Shown here in pieces: positions 42,380 to 51,826 of a stretch of DNA of 64,000 nt. The stretch's first letter is position 1. The number at the start of each line of letters is the position of its first letter. The stretch is from an uncultured Bacteroidota bacterium (GTDB lineage Bacteria; Bacteroidota; Bacteroidia; B-17B0; Aurantibacillaceae), in assembly GCA_903834765.1 (NCBI GenBank), contig CAILKE010000004.1:338014-402013 (forward strand). Reading direction: 5' to 3'. The notes under the pieces are model-generated. The model was not told where the DNA came from. It ran no database searches and was given only the letters and a program-made list of their open reading frames with translations. A program made the position numbers and the translations under genes.

Positions 42380-43695
42380 TAATAATCTCCCAACAATAAT
42401 TCTTTTATTTTTGTTTCGATATAATTTAACTCTTCGTCATTAATTGCTTGTTCTGAGTAGGCGATATTAAGTTTTAAAATATTATTATGTCGTAAAAACG
42501 AAAAGGTTAATCCTGGAGGAAATGTTTGAGGTGGAAAAATAACAACATCGTTAATTGGCTTATTGATAAGCGTTTTCATGTCATGTATGTTTTCTCCAGT
42601 AGAGGTATATAAAAAACTGGCAAACACGTTTTCACTATTTTTATTCGTCAAAAAATGATATAACCTTAATGGTATATGACGCATCATATTTAATAGCATG
42701 TTATACTTTTTAGGCATATCTGTTTTTATCTGATCAATCATTTGTTCATTTACGCATCTTACTGTTTCTTTAATAGTAGTAAGGTTTTTTGGAAGTATAC
42801 GGTAAAATAAAAAAAGGACACAGTTTGTGATAATAGGACCAATAGCACCTCTTCGCCTACCGTCATAAGGTATTGGTAACCATAACACGCCATCTGTTCC
42901 TCGTTTTTTTTGCAGTGCCTGTATGATATGAGAACAACAAGAAATTAAAAAAATATTAATACCGAATTTAGCGCCGTTCTTTATAGCATTATCATCAATA
43001 CGTTGAGTTTCTGTATTATTAAATTGAATGATTTTATGATTAAATGTATTGTGAGTTGATGAAGTAAGATTACTCGTAATATTTGATATTGGGGCTTTTG
43101 AAGACGTTTCAATAAAATGTTTTACTTCATACATGTTTTTTATGTATTGAAATAATGGAGTTTTTATTTCTTTGACAGGAAAATAGGCAGTAAAATCTTC
43201 TTGAGTTACCGGACTGTCTTCATTCAAATGTTTAATTAACATACCCGCTCCTCGACCATCCATAATAGTATGATTCCACGACATTACAAAAGCACTTTTA
43301 TTATTTGTGTAATGTATGATGTCAAATTCTACTAGTTTTTTAGCAGTTACTTTTATGTCTCTAGAGGTAATACTAATAGGGATTTCATTATCAATAATTG
43401 AATCATGTTGGTATATATCTACTAAATTATGAGTATGCATATATTTCCAATAAGGAATACGTGTTAATGAGCCTTTTACTAAAGTGACATTGCACAACCA
43501 ATGAACAATGGGGGATCTATTAATGTTAGTAATGATGTTGTTGATAGTAACTTCATTATCTAAAAAAAATGCAATTCTAACAACATTGCCACCAGCGTGA
43601 TATTTCTTGGCATGGGTCTCTAACATCAAATGAAAGCAATCAGATCCACTTAAATATACTTTTGATGGATATGTTAAGTTTGTTGGCAAGGACAT
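42379..43695 (-). CDS. Condensation-domain-like acyltransferase
   Basis: A 438-residue stand-alone member of the CoA-dependent acyltransferase/NRPS condensation fold. The catalytic motif HHxxxDG appears as NHTIMDG (H142, D146, G147), with Asn for the first His, which is common in functional members. The second half has LPIPYDGRRRGAIGPIITN, fitting the structural core. It could join an activated carrier-bound acyl group to an amine or alcohol. It starts 28 bp after the carrier protein gene and ends overlapping the FAD-oxidoreductase start. Confidence 0.8.
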   Translation of the reverse strand: MSLPTNLTYPSKVYLSGSDCFHLMLETHAKKYHAGGNVVRIAFFLDNEVTINNIITNINRSPIVHWLCNVTLVKGSLTRIPYWKYMHTHNLVDIYQHDSIIDNEIPISITSRDIKVTAKKLVEFDIIHYTNNKSAFVMSWNHTIMDGRGAGMLIKHLNEDSPVTQEDFTAYFPVKEIKTPLFQYIKNMYEVKHFIETSSKAPISNITSNLTSSTHNTFNHKIIQFNNTETQRIDDNAIKNGAKFGINIFLISCCSHIIQALQKKRGTDGVLWLPIPYDGRRRGAIGPIITNCVLFLFYRILPKNLTTIKETVRCVNEQMIDQIKTDMPKKYNMLLNMMRHIPLRLYHFLTNKNSENVFASFLYTSTGENIHDMKTLINKPINDVVIFPPQTFPPGLTFSFLRHNNILKLNIAYSEQAINDEELNYIETKIKELLLGDY

Positions 43696-43723
43696 GATGA
43701 GAGAATATACTTAATAGGTTTTA

Positions 43724-43966
43724 TTAAATTAATGTATTTACAATAGTCGATAATGCTTGTATCGTTCTGAAATTTTCAGGAATTAATTTATCATCAGGAA
43801 TAACAACACCATATTTTCGTTCTATAAATAAAATAATTTCTACAATAGAAAATGAATCAATGCCAATATCGCGAAGCACAGTAGTGGCTGTAATGACTGT
43901 ATTTGGAGCAACAATGTTATTTACTAAAAAGGTAATAATGTCTGTTTCTATAATTTCAACTTTCAT
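43724..43966 (-). CDS. Discrete acyl/peptidyl carrier protein
   Basis: An 80-residue carrier protein with the phosphopantetheine serine S38 in DIGIDSFSIVEIILFIE. It is unrelated to the ACP of the ketosynthase operon beyond the fold. Its ATGAAA start lies within the terminal ATATGAAA of repeat copy D, so the leader sequence is repeat DNA. It precedes the condensation-like gene by 28 bp. Confidence 0.9.
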   Translation of the reverse strand: MKVEIIETDIITFLVNNIVAPNTVITATTVLRDIGIDSFSIVEIILFIERKYGVVIPDDKLIPENFRTIQALSTIVNTLI

Positions 43967-44056
43967 ATGTAGAGGTAATTGATTTTTTAGTTGTCATATG
44001 GTATACGTCATGCAATCTTTATTTTATTTGCACTCATCATGCATGACTATTTCATA
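43961..44056 (-). repeat. Dispersed hairpin repeat, copy D
   Basis: Plus-strand reading: TTTCATATGT, then TTGTCATATGGTATAC, arm GTCATGCA (44007-44014), loop, arm TGCATGAC (44040-44047), TATTTCATA. The arms pair perfectly, yet they differ in sequence from those of copies A/B/C (GCCA..TGGC) and E (GCTATGT..ACATAGC). It occupies essentially the whole 99-bp gap between the ABC permease and carrier protein genes, and its end provides the carrier gene's start codon. Confidence 0.75.
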
Positions 44057-44065
44057 GTTTTTAAA

Positions 44066-45364
44066 TTAAATATTTCGTTTTACTCTGTTAATCAACGAGG
44101 CAATAGTCATCGTAATTATAAAAAAGATAAATAATTTGATGGACTCATCTAATATACCAATAACTCCAGAGCCTCTTAAAAATAATTCATAAAATCCTTC
44201 TAAAGCCCAATTTAATGGAGATAATACGCTAATATGACGCATCAATTCAGGCATAATATACGTTGGAACCCAAAGTCCACCCAAAGCCGATAATAATAAA
44301 ATAGATAAAGACCCAACAATAGCTGCTTGTTGTTCGGTGGACGCTATAGTTCCTACCATTACGCCATAGCCTGTAGCTGCAAAAGATGTGGCTAAGGTTA
44401 CTATAAAAATACCTAATAAACTATTTCCTAAAACTAATACAGGAAGTCCTAACATAGGCAGAAACACTAACCCTACCGACATCATCAATAAAAATTGAAG
44501 CATACATACACATACATATACAATGATTTTCCCGTTAATCAATAATAAGTATGAACTTGGCATAGTATGTAAACGAAATACTGAACCTTCATTCTTTTCT
44601 TTCATAATACTTCCCGCTAAAGGAATAACAATAAAAAACATAGCGAAGATAGTCCAGGCTGGAACGTTGTGCTGAACAGCATTAGGGACTAATTCGCCAA
44701 TAATATTTGAAGCGTATACTTCTTTGTAATTAATAATTTGTGTTTTAGCAAATGCGTTTTTTGGAGCTTTAGTATTTTCCGGCATCAACTCAGCTATTTG
44801 TTCCGAAAATGTTTGGAACATGATTTTAGTTTTGACAATGGAAATAAATTCATGTAAGTTACTGGTGATAGAAGTTAAAAACGATTTTTTAGTAACAGGA
44901 TCAATGAATAATACTATATTGATTGAATCTGTAACATGAACATTTGTTTTAGTGAGACTGTCTTCGTCGCTTGGCATTGCTGAGCTAACGAGTTGCCCCA
45001 CATTTTTTCGAACGGCTTCTGTTGCACCTTTTGGAATAACTATTCCAACTAAAAATTTGCCTTGTGATACCGCTTGTTTTGCAAGCTCTGCCGTTGCAGG
45101 TTTTCCATCAATAGAATCGGAAACTACACATAATTTAGAATAATGTAAGCCTAGTTTTATGGAAATCCCTAAGGTATCGTGGTCGTTATCCACTATTACT
45201 ATTGGAATACCTCGCTCATTGATGCTTTTAAAGGCAGAGTCCTGAACGAGCGTCATCACTAATACTAGTACCATCGGCATGATAAATAAAATAGATAACC
45301 CTATCTTATCTCTCAATAAAATAATGGTTTCTTTTTTTATAGATGCAAATAATTTATACCACAT
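44066..45364 (-). CDS. ABC-2 type transporter permease
   Basis: A 432-residue membrane protein with one N-terminal segment (DKIGLSILFIMPMVLVLVM), a large extracytoplasmic domain (~45-225) and about five C-terminal segments (FFIVIPLAGSIMKEKNEGSVFRLH; VGTIASTEQQAAIVGS; ALGGLWVPTYIMPE). This is the YhgE/ABC2 exporter layout. It overlaps the ATPase gene by 1 bp and precedes the carrier protein, so it probably exports the product of this operon. Confidence 0.9.
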   Translation of the reverse strand: MWYKLFASIKKETIILLRDKIGLSILFIMPMVLVLVMTLVQDSAFKSINERGIPIVIVDNDHDTLGISIKLGLHYSKLCVVSDSIDGKPATAELAKQAVSQGKFLVGIVIPKGATEAVRKNVGQLVSSAMPSDEDSLTKTNVHVTDSINIVLFIDPVTKKSFLTSITSNLHEFISIVKTKIMFQTFSEQIAELMPENTKAPKNAFAKTQIINYKEVYASNIIGELVPNAVQHNVPAWTIFAMFFIVIPLAGSIMKEKNEGSVFRLHTMPSSYLLLINGKIIVYVCVCMLQFLLMMSVGLVFLPMLGLPVLVLGNSLLGIFIVTLATSFAATGYGVMVGTIASTEQQAAIVGSLSILLLSALGGLWVPTYIMPELMRHISVLSPLNWALEGFYELFLRGSGVIGILDESIKLFIFFIITMTIASLINRVKRNI

Positions 45365-46116
45365 TAGTCTCGTAATTTACGATTTGTTAAATTTAAAAAT
45401 ACCTGTTCTAAATTAGTAGAATTAGGAGTCTTACTGATTAATTCTTGCGGAGTTCCTTGAGTAATAATTTTCCCATTGTCAATAATGGCTACTTGAGTGC
45501 AAAAATGCTCTGCTTCTTCCATATGATGTGAAGTGTAAATTATGGTAGTTCCTTGTTTATTTAATTCAGTCAAATGTTCAATAATCACATTGCGAGATTG
45601 CACATCCACACCAACTGTTGGCTCATCTAAAAATAAAATTTTTGGCTGATGCAAAATACTGGCAATTAAATTAACGCGACGCTTCATGCCTCCCGAAAAG
45701 GTCGATACACGCCTATTTGCCGCATCAGTCAATCCTAATTTCAACAACCAATCTTCAATCTTATGTTTTAATTCTGCACCTTTTAAGCCATACATCGATC
45801 CATAAAAATGTAAATTCTCGCGAGCCGTAAGAGAAGGATAAAGCGCTATATCTTGCGGTACAACTCCTATGATTTGTTTAATGCTTGAAATATCGTTACC
45901 AAGTGTCATTCCATCGATGATGACTTTTCCAGTGGTAGGAGGAAATAAACTGCACAAAATAGAAATGATAGTCGTTTTTCCGGCTCCATTAGGGCCTAAT
46001 AAACCAAATATATCATTTTTGTTTATTGAAAACGAAACACCTTTCACCGCAGCTTCGTCAGAACCCTTAAATGTCTTAGTAAGATTTTTTATTTCAATGA
46101 TTGGTTCACTTTTCAT
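45364..46116 (-). CDS. ABC transporter ATP-binding protein
   Basis: A complete nucleotide-binding domain: Walker A GPNGAGKTT, Q-loop VVPQDIALYPSLT, signature STFSGGMKRR, Walker B ILFLDEPTVGVD and switch histidine in YTSHHMEEAEHF. At 250 residues it is a normal size for an ABC-2 exporter ATPase. First gene of the seven-gene operon that runs to 37699. Confidence 0.95.
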   Translation of the reverse strand: MKSEPIIEIKNLTKTFKGSDEAAVKGVSFSINKNDIFGLLGPNGAGKTTIISILCSLFPPTTGKVIIDGMTLGNDISSIKQIIGVVPQDIALYPSLTARENLHFYGSMYGLKGAELKHKIEDWLLKLGLTDAANRRVSTFSGGMKRRVNLIASILHQPKILFLDEPTVGVDVQSRNVIIEHLTELNKQGTTIIYTSHHMEEAEHFCTQVAIIDNGKIITQGTPQELISKTPNSTNLEQVFLNLTNRKLRD

Positions 46117-46201
46117 AGTTTTTTGAAGAGTGTAAATCTAAGTAAAAATGCCTATAATATTACAATTATAGTTTGATTTTAATCATAAAAAAATATAACA
46201 T

Positions 46202-46222
46202 AGTGATTTATATTAAATCACT
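46202..46222. terminator. Possible terminator hairpin between the basic secreted protein and ABC operon
   Basis: AGTGATTTA (46202-46210) and TAAATCACT (46214-46222) form a perfect 9-bp stem around TAT, 19 bp past the stop of the gene at 46241. The T tract on the minus strand is weak. Confidence 0.4.
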
Positions 46223-46240
46223 TTAATTTTAATATACAAA

Positions 46241-46606
46241 CTATGTTTTAGATGTTTTCTCTTTTGGTTGTTTCACTCTTTTTCCCTTTCCCGAACGATG
46301 AAATAATCGTTGGAAAAATGGTTCTCGTTTATGATCTCGGTTAAGTCCAGCTCTTTGTTTACTGCGCTTCATGCGCTTACGCACTTCTTTGGTTTGAATA
46401 CGCTTATGATGGTCTTTTATTTTTTTTTCTTCTGCTCGTTTTTTTCTTCTCTCTTCCTTCCATTCTTTTTTATCCGCTTTACGTTGTTTTCGCTTACTTT
46501 TTATAGATTGGTCTTTTTGAGGACCATTCTCTTGTGCCCATGAAATATGCTGAAATGACAAGCAAAACAATAAACTAAAAACTATTTTTATAATTCTGAT
46601 TTTCAT
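46241..46606 (-). CDS. Small, extremely basic secreted protein
   Basis: A signal peptide (MKIRIIKIVFSLLFCLSFQHISWAQ) is followed by ~95 residues dominated by Lys and Arg (KRKQRKADKKEWKEERRKKRAEEKK). No family recognised. Similar Lys/Arg-rich secreted proteins occur across Bacteroidota; binding of nucleic acid, LPS or another anionic polymer is only a guess. It follows the dCMP deaminase gene on the same strand by 39 bp. Confidence 0.7.
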   Translation of the reverse strand: MKIRIIKIVFSLLFCLSFQHISWAQENGPQKDQSIKSKRKQRKADKKEWKEERRKKRAEEKKIKDHHKRIQTKEVRKRMKRSKQRAGLNRDHKREPFFQRLFHRSGKGKRVKQPKEKTSKT

Positions 46607-46645
46607 GAGTTGTTATAAAATTAAAAAACGATTATTGCTTATAGT

Positions 46646-47095
46646 TTATTGATATCGAATGACTTCTACTCCGAATTTTCTTAAGAATTCCACGCCTTCA
46701 TCCGTTGGTATTTTTTTATATTCGGCATAACTGTGTTTATAAAATACTTTTTTGATACCCGTTGTAAAAATTACTCTGGCGCAAGCTATACAGGGTGATA
46801 ATGTAACATATAACGTTGATCCTTCGATTGCTGTGCTATTTTTTACAGCATATAAAATAGCATTTTGTTCGGCGTGTAATGCTAAAGAGCAACTACCCTT
46901 GCTGTCTCTTGGACAACCATGTTCTGGCCATTCGATATCGCAGTTATGTGTACCTGCAGGTGGGCCATTATAACCTAAGGATACGATACGAGTGTCTTTT
47001 GTGAGAACTGCTCCTACCTGTGCTTTTACGCAGTGTGAGCGGAGAGCTAGCTTTTCGGCTAACTCCATATAGATGCTATCAAAACTTGGTTTCAT
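46646..47095 (-). CDS. dCMP deaminase family protein
   Basis: A 149-residue zinc deaminase with HAEQNAI (H74, catalytic E76) and PCIAC (C102, C105) as zinc ligands. The N-terminal extra cysteines and HNCD-EHGCPR region are typical of the dCMP deaminase/ComEB group. It would convert dCMP to dUMP for thymidylate synthesis. It ends 10 bp downstream of purE on the same strand. Confidence 0.92.
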   Translation of the reverse strand: MKPSFDSIYMELAEKLALRSHCVKAQVGAVLTKDTRIVSLGYNGPPAGTHNCDIEWPEHGCPRDSKGSCSLALHAEQNAILYAVKNSTAIEGSTLYVTLSPCIACARVIFTTGIKKVFYKHSYAEYKKIPTDEGVEFLRKFGVEVIRYQ

Positions 47096-47105
47096 TAATT
47101 TATAT

Positions 47106-47585
47106 TTATTTTTTTATGTCCTCAACACTTTTCATCACTTTCTCTTTCAACTCTTCTTTAAACAAAACTAATTTATCATAGATGAGTTTGTCTTGGCAAC
47201 CCAATATTTGTGCTGCTAAAATTCCTGCATTTTGTGCAGCATTAACCGCTACTGTAGCCACAGGAACACCGTTTGGCATTTGCACTATTGACAACAATGA
47301 ATCCCATCCGTCTATAGAATTGCTTGATTTTACTGGCACTCCAATGACTGGCAAGGCTGTTAAAGATGCAACCATACCGGGTAGATGTGCTGCCCCGCCA
47401 GCACCGGCAATAATTACTTTGAGTCCATTAGCATGTGCATTTTTAGCATACTCAAACATGCGCTCAGGTGTTCTATGCGCAGATACGATGGTTACTTCGT
47501 GCGGTATATTTAATTTTTTTAAAAAATCAGCAGCATCATTCATGATGTTTAAATCGCTGATACTTCCCATTATAATGCCTACCAT
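47106..47585 (-). CDS. purE: N5-carboxyaminoimidazole ribonucleotide mutase
   Basis: PurE converts N5-CAIR to CAIR in purine synthesis. The 159-residue protein has the class I motifs [22 protein letters not shown] and [11 protein letters not shown]. It lies 48 bp downstream of purK on the same strand, the usual pairing. Confidence 0.97.
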   Translation of the reverse strand: MVGIIMGSISDLNIMNDAADFLKKLNIPHEVTIVSAHRTPERMFEYAKNAHANGLKVIIAGAGGAAHLPGMVASLTALPVIGVPVKSSNSIDGWDSLLSIVQMPNGVPVATVAVNAAQNAGILAAQILGCQDKLIYDKLVLFKEELKEKVMKSVEDIKK

Positions 47586-47633
47586 GTTAGTTTATGTTTT
47601 TAAGTTATATTAATTCAATGTTTCACTATTGTA

Positions 47634-48776
47634 TTAACTAATTATTTTTATTAAGTCTTTAACAGTTATTGCTTTTTTCTTAGCCAGGCCCAAATCATCA
47701 TCCAATACAGTTACATGCCCCATTTTACGAAAAGGCTTCGTAATGGCTTTTCCATATAAATGTACGTACACACCTTTATATTTTAGTGCATCTAATAATC
47801 CTTCATATTTAGCAGGACCTTCATAATTTTTCTCACCCAATAAATTGATCATAACGGATGGTTTGATAATGGATGTATCACCTAATGGTAAATTTAAAAT
47901 CGCACGTAAATGTTGTTCAAATTGTGACGTAATATTTGCTTCAATAGTTTGGTGCCCACTGTTATGAGGTCTTGGAGCCACTTCGTTGACTAAAACTTTC
48001 CCGTCTTTTGTTACAAATAATTCCACGGCAAGTAAACCAACAATGTTTAATTTTTCTGCAATTTTAACGGCGATGTCAGTTGCCTGCTTATCTACACTCT
48101 TTTTAATGTGTGCTGGAGAAAATAAAAACTCTACGAGGTTAGCTTCCGAATTAAATTCACATTCAACCGCTGGAAAACATTTGACTTCGCCACTTTCGTT
48201 TCGGGCTACAATTACTGAAATTTCTTTATCAAAATCAACCAAACGCTCAAGTACGCTTGGCTCTTCAAAGGCGTGATCTATTTTGTTTGGGTGACCAAGT
48301 TTTATAACACCTTTACCGTCGTAACCGCCTGTACGTAATTTTTGAAAAAACGGAAAAAAATCTTTATACTTTTCGATTTGTGTTTTATTTTCTATTAAGA
48401 AAAAATCTGGACTAGGAATATCATTACGTTGATAAAACATTTTTTGTAAGCCCTTATCTTTTATGATTTCTATAACTTCTGGTTGCGGAAATACTTTTTT
48501 CCCTTCTTTTTGAAGAGCATACAGAGCCTCTACATTTACGTTCTCAATTTCAATTGTAATAATGTCTTTATCTTTTCCAAATTTATATACGGTATTGTAA
48601 TCTGTTAGACTACCTTTAGTAAATTCATTTGCCATGTATTTGCAAGGTGCATTCGCATCAGGATCTAAACAGCATACATAAAGATTATAATTAATGGCGC
48701 TTTGAATCATCATTCGTCCTAATTGGCCTCCGCCAAGAACGCCAATCTTTATTTTATCAGGTTGAAAATAGGTCAC
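47634..48776 (-). CDS. purK: N5-carboxyaminoimidazole ribonucleotide synthase
   Basis: PurK is the ATP-grasp enzyme that carboxylates AIR using bicarbonate. The N-terminus KIGVLGGGQLGRMMI is the family signature, with FQKLRTGGYDGKGV in the ATP-binding region and NEVAPRPHNSGHQTIEA in the grasp fold. The 380-residue length is normal. It supplies the substrate of purE next door. Confidence 0.97.
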   Translation of the reverse strand: MTYFQPDKIKIGVLGGGQLGRMMIQSAINYNLYVCCLDPDANAPCKYMANEFTKGSLTDYNTVYKFGKDKDIITIEIENVNVEALYALQKEGKKVFPQPEVIEIIKDKGLQKMFYQRNDIPSPDFFLIENKTQIEKYKDFFPFFQKLRTGGYDGKGVIKLGHPNKIDHAFEEPSVLERLVDFDKEISVIVARNESGEVKCFPAVECEFNSEANLVEFLFSPAHIKKSVDKQATDIAVKIAEKLNIVGLLAVELFVTKDGKVLVNEVAPRPHNSGHQTIEANITSQFEQHLRAILNLPLGDTSIIKPSVMINLLGEKNYEGPAKYEGLLDALKYKGVYVHLYGKAITKPFRKMGHVTVLDDDLGLAKKKAITVKDLIKIIS

Positions 48777-48834
48777 AGTTGTTTTGTTGTATGAGGTTAT
48801 TTCAATTAATAAATTGAGTATTATTTAAATAAAA

Positions 48835-48853
48835 AAACCGCACTGAGCGGTTT
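48835..48853 (-). terminator. Rho-independent terminator after the THX gene
   Basis: AAACCGC (48835-48841) pairs with GCGGTTT (48847-48853) around ACTGA. An A run to its left becomes the T tract on the minus strand. It is 7 bp past the THX stop and separates it from purK. Confidence 0.85.
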
Positions 48854-48860
48854 CTTTATT

Positions 48861-49019
48861 TTATTTAGCAGCTGCTTTTTTGGTGCTTGCTTTTTTCGCC
48901 GGCGCTTTAGCTGTTTCTGTTTTTACAACAGCTACTTTTGCTTTTTTACGCGGACGTAATACACCAAAACTTCCAACTTGAATTTTACCACGTCTCGATT
49001 TTTGATCTCCTTTTCCCAT
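48861..49019 (-). CDS. 30S ribosomal protein THX
   Basis: A 52-residue, very basic protein starting MGKGDQKSRRGKIQVGSFG, the hallmark THX N-terminus (MGKGDxKxRRGKI). The tail is Lys/Ala-rich (KKASTKKAAAK). THX packs in the head of the small subunit in Thermus and in Bacteroidota. The gene is short and easy to overlook. A TATTTTTG promoter lies upstream and a terminator follows. Confidence 0.93.
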   Translation of the reverse strand: MGKGDQKSRRGKIQVGSFGVLRPRKKAKVAVVKTETAKAPAKKASTKKAAAK

Positions 49020-49046
49020 AATAAATGTGTTTTAAATTATTTTTTT

Positions 49047-49054
49047 CAAAAATA
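49047..49054 (-). promoter_or_regulatory. -7 promoter element for THX (TATTTTTG, minus strand)
   Basis: An exact TAnnTTTG match 27 bp upstream of the THX start codon. Confidence 0.55.
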
Positions 49055-49115
49055 GGTTTTTAAAGTGATAACATCAAATAAAAAAACATTAAATGACCTA
49101 GATAATTAAGCTGTA

Positions 49116-50795
49116 TTAAAATTTCTTATTTGGATTAAAAGGCTTAATTGGCTTATCAATGGTTGTGAGTATGCTTTTCATTTTTGCAGCATCTGCCAAT
49201 ATTTTTTTAGCTTCCACAACATCTAAGTCATATTTTAATGAAGTTTCTACTCGACCTTTCTGATATTCAAAACGAGATACAATTTCCTCTTCTATAAATT
49301 GTTTTATTTCAGGCTTAAAGCGCATTAAGTCATCCTTTTTGTTTGCAATCATTTTACTAAGCAAAGCTTCATATTCGGATTTGATACTTTCATAATATTT
49401 TTCCTTGCTGGCATCATCTTTCAAATCTTCTAATGCAAAATCACTTTGTGTTTTATAATTATAATCTTTATCTTTTAAGTAAGTAATAAAATCGTTATAG
49501 TCATCATCAGATAAATTAAAAGTACTCGCTTTAGCTTGTAAATTAGGATGTTTAAGCATATAGGTGTTTACAAAAGTAAATATGTAATGCTTATTGACGA
49601 GGGTAGATAAAATATGACTGTATTTCACCGCATCTGTTTTATCATCAGGTAACACACCAGCTCCATCATAAATGATACGTCCATTTTTTGTTTTAAATGC
49701 GGTGATTAGCGAATCAGGAACTTTATCTACACGTCCTTCATCATCTTTGTGTGTATAATCCAATGCTTGAATGCAACGACCACTTGGAATATAATATTTA
49801 GCAACTGTTACTTTTAATTTTGTATTATAGGTTAAATCTCTTACGTCTTGTACCAATCCTTTACCGTATGAGCGCTGCCCTATAATGACTGCTCTATCCA
49901 AGTCTTGAAGAGCTCCTGAAACAATTTCTGAAGCTGATGCAGAATTATTATCAACTAATACTACTAAAGGCATTTGTAAATCAATAGGGTTGTTTACCGC
50001 CAAATAATGTTTTTCCCAATCTTTCACTTTTCCTTTTGTAAATACAATTTCATTTCCTTTTTCTACAAAAAAGTTTACAATATTAACGGCTTCTTTTAAT
50101 AATCCGCCTGGATTCCCTCTTAAATCAAGCACTAACGACTTACATCCATTTTCTTTTAGTTTTAATAAAGCATCTTTCACTTCGCCTGAGCAGTTTTCTG
50201 TAAAGCTGGTTAATTTGATATACCCAACTTCTGCATTAAGCATATTAGAATAGGATACAGCTTTAATTTTTATCTCTTCACGCATCATATTTATTTCTAC
50301 AATATTTGGATTTCCTAAATGTGTAATTTTTAATTTGATAGGTGTTCCAGCTTGCCCCTTAAGCATCGTAGTAATGTCTTCCGTTTTTTTATTAGTAACA
50401 TTCATTCCGTTCACTTCTAATATTTCATCTCCGGCACGAAGACCCGCATTATAGGCCGCAAATTTCTCATAAGGTTCAGTGATGGTTATTTTATGATTGA
50501 CATCTTGAATTAATGCCCCAATACCACCATATTCTCCAGTAGTCATGTATTTATAATCCTCAATGTCATTTTCGGCATAGTAATTTGTATATGGATCAAG
50601 CGAGGCTAACATCGCCTCAATCCCAGTTTTCATTAATTGCCCAGGCTTAGTTTCATCTACATACGCTATATTTAATTCGCGATAAAGTGTATTAAACACA
50701 TCTAAATTTTTAGAAACTTCAAAATAATCTTGTGAAAAATTAAATGCAAATATAGATGCAATGCATAAGCTAAAAATGATGATATATTTTTTCAT
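49116..50795 (-). CDS. S41 family C-terminal processing peptidase
   Basis: I use the ATG at 50795 (MKKYIIIFSLCIASIFAFNF, a signal or anchor). A longer frame to 50819 adds eight unlikely residues. A PDZ domain lies at ~85-170 (GIGALIQDVNHKITITEPYE; GLRAGDEILEVNG). The catalytic S41 part follows with DNNSASASEIVSGAL (Ser) and GQRSYGKGLVQ (Lys), a Ser-Lys dyad. The C-terminal ~200 helical residues resemble the DUF3340-like part of Prc/CtpA. It would trim or degrade periplasmic proteins. Monocistronic. Confidence 0.92.
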   Translation of the reverse strand: MKKYIIIFSLCIASIFAFNFSQDYFEVSKNLDVFNTLYRELNIAYVDETKPGQLMKTGIEAMLASLDPYTNYYAENDIEDYKYMTTGEYGGIGALIQDVNHKITITEPYEKFAAYNAGLRAGDEILEVNGMNVTNKKTEDITTMLKGQAGTPIKLKITHLGNPNIVEINMMREEIKIKAVSYSNMLNAEVGYIKLTSFTENCSGEVKDALLKLKENGCKSLVLDLRGNPGGLLKEAVNIVNFFVEKGNEIVFTKGKVKDWEKHYLAVNNPIDLQMPLVVLVDNNSASASEIVSGALQDLDRAVIIGQRSYGKGLVQDVRDLTYNTKLKVTVAKYYIPSGRCIQALDYTHKDDEGRVDKVPDSLITAFKTKNGRIIYDGAGVLPDDKTDAVKYSHILSTLVNKHYIFTFVNTYMLKHPNLQAKASTFNLSDDDYNDFITYLKDKDYNYKTQSDFALEDLKDDASKEKYYESIKSEYEALLSKMIANKKDDLMRFKPEIKQFIEEEIVSRFEYQKGRVETSLKYDLDVVEAKKILADAAKMKSILTTIDKPIKPFNPNKKF

Positions 50796-51012
50796 AATAC
50801 GTGTAACTGTTAGATACATAAAAATAACGTAATTATTGCAGATATGTTTACTCTTTTTGTTTTTTTATAAACTAACTAGTAGTTGATTTGTTTAGAATAT
50901 ATGTTTGCTCATTCATTGACTACTTTCAATCATTTGTAAAAAAAATGAAAGACGATATTTGTAGCTTTATTATAAATCCCCGAGTTAATTAAATCCATTA
51001 AAATAAAAGAAA

Positions 51013-51615
51013 ATGGCAACGCAACAACTCACCATTCCTATGTTTCCTCTTAATATGGTATTATTACCAGGAGAAACAAAAACACTTCACATTTTTGAAG
51101 AACGTTATAAGCAATTGATTTCAGATTGCTTGGAAAACAATGCGCACTTTGGAATTCCGTTTGTGTACCAAAAAATTGTTGGTAATTACGGTGTTGAAGT
51201 TAAGATCAGTAATGTGATTAAAAGATACGATAATGGGGAATTAGATATAGCAATTGAAGCTGTTCGAGTATTTAAACTGGTAGAGTTTTTAGAGGTGTTA
51301 ACTCCCAAATTATATGGCGCAGGTCTAATCAATTATGAAGTTGATTTTACTTCTAGTCCCTCATTTATTTTACAAGAATTAACCAAAGAATATTTATGGC
51401 ATTCACAGCAAAGAACGGTGCCTATTGATGCATTTGATAGTGCTAATATTTATGCTATCGCTCGACTTATTGAGCTGTCTTCTTTGGAAAAATATGATAT
51501 CATAAAGGCAGCAACCCTAAAGGAAAAGGAAGAATTTTTGAAACCTAAATTAAAACTGTTTATTTATCTCATTAAAACAGAGAGTGAATTAAAAGAGAAG
51601 TTTATTCTGAACTAA
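51013..51615 (+). CDS. Lon N-terminal (substrate-binding) domain protein
   Basis: A 200-residue stand-alone protein with the Lon N-domain start (IPMFPLNMVLLPGETKTLHIFEERYKQL). No ATPase or protease domain follows. Such proteins exist widely and their role is not settled; they may deliver or recognise substrates. It is convergent with the small membrane protein gene at 51617. Confidence 0.88.
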   Translation: MATQQLTIPMFPLNMVLLPGETKTLHIFEERYKQLISDCLENNAHFGIPFVYQKIVGNYGVEVKISNVIKRYDNGELDIAIEAVRVFKLVEFLEVLTPKLYGAGLINYEVDFTSSPSFILQELTKEYLWHSQQRTVPIDAFDSANIYAIARLIELSSLEKYDIIKAATLKEKEEFLKPKLKLFIYLIKTESELKEKFILN

Positions 51616-51616
51616 T

Positions 51617-51826
51617 TTACTGTTTTAGTTTAAAAACTTGATACATGCGGTAACTCCGATAAATAGCGTAAGCTAAAAATACAATTGCTAAAATGTATCG
51701 CTTATTGCCAAAAACTTTATCTGACATTAAATTGGTGAATATAAACACAAAAAATCCTGTAAATGTAAGCAGCACCATAATACTACTAAAAGCAAGATTA
51801 ATTAATTCTATAGGTGATTTTTTCAT
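51617..51826 (-). CDS. Small membrane protein, two predicted segments
   Basis: A 69-residue protein with two hydrophobic segments (LAFSSIMVLLTFTGFFVFIF and YILAIVFLAYAIYRSY) and a basic C-terminus. The stop is 1 bp from that of the Lon-N-domain gene. Of unknown function. The overlapping plus-strand frame (51693-51980) is less protein-like, so I favour this one. Confidence 0.6.
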   Translation of the reverse strand: MKKSPIELINLAFSSIMVLLTFTGFFVFIFTNLMSDKVFGNKRYILAIVFLAYAIYRSYRMYQVFKLKQ

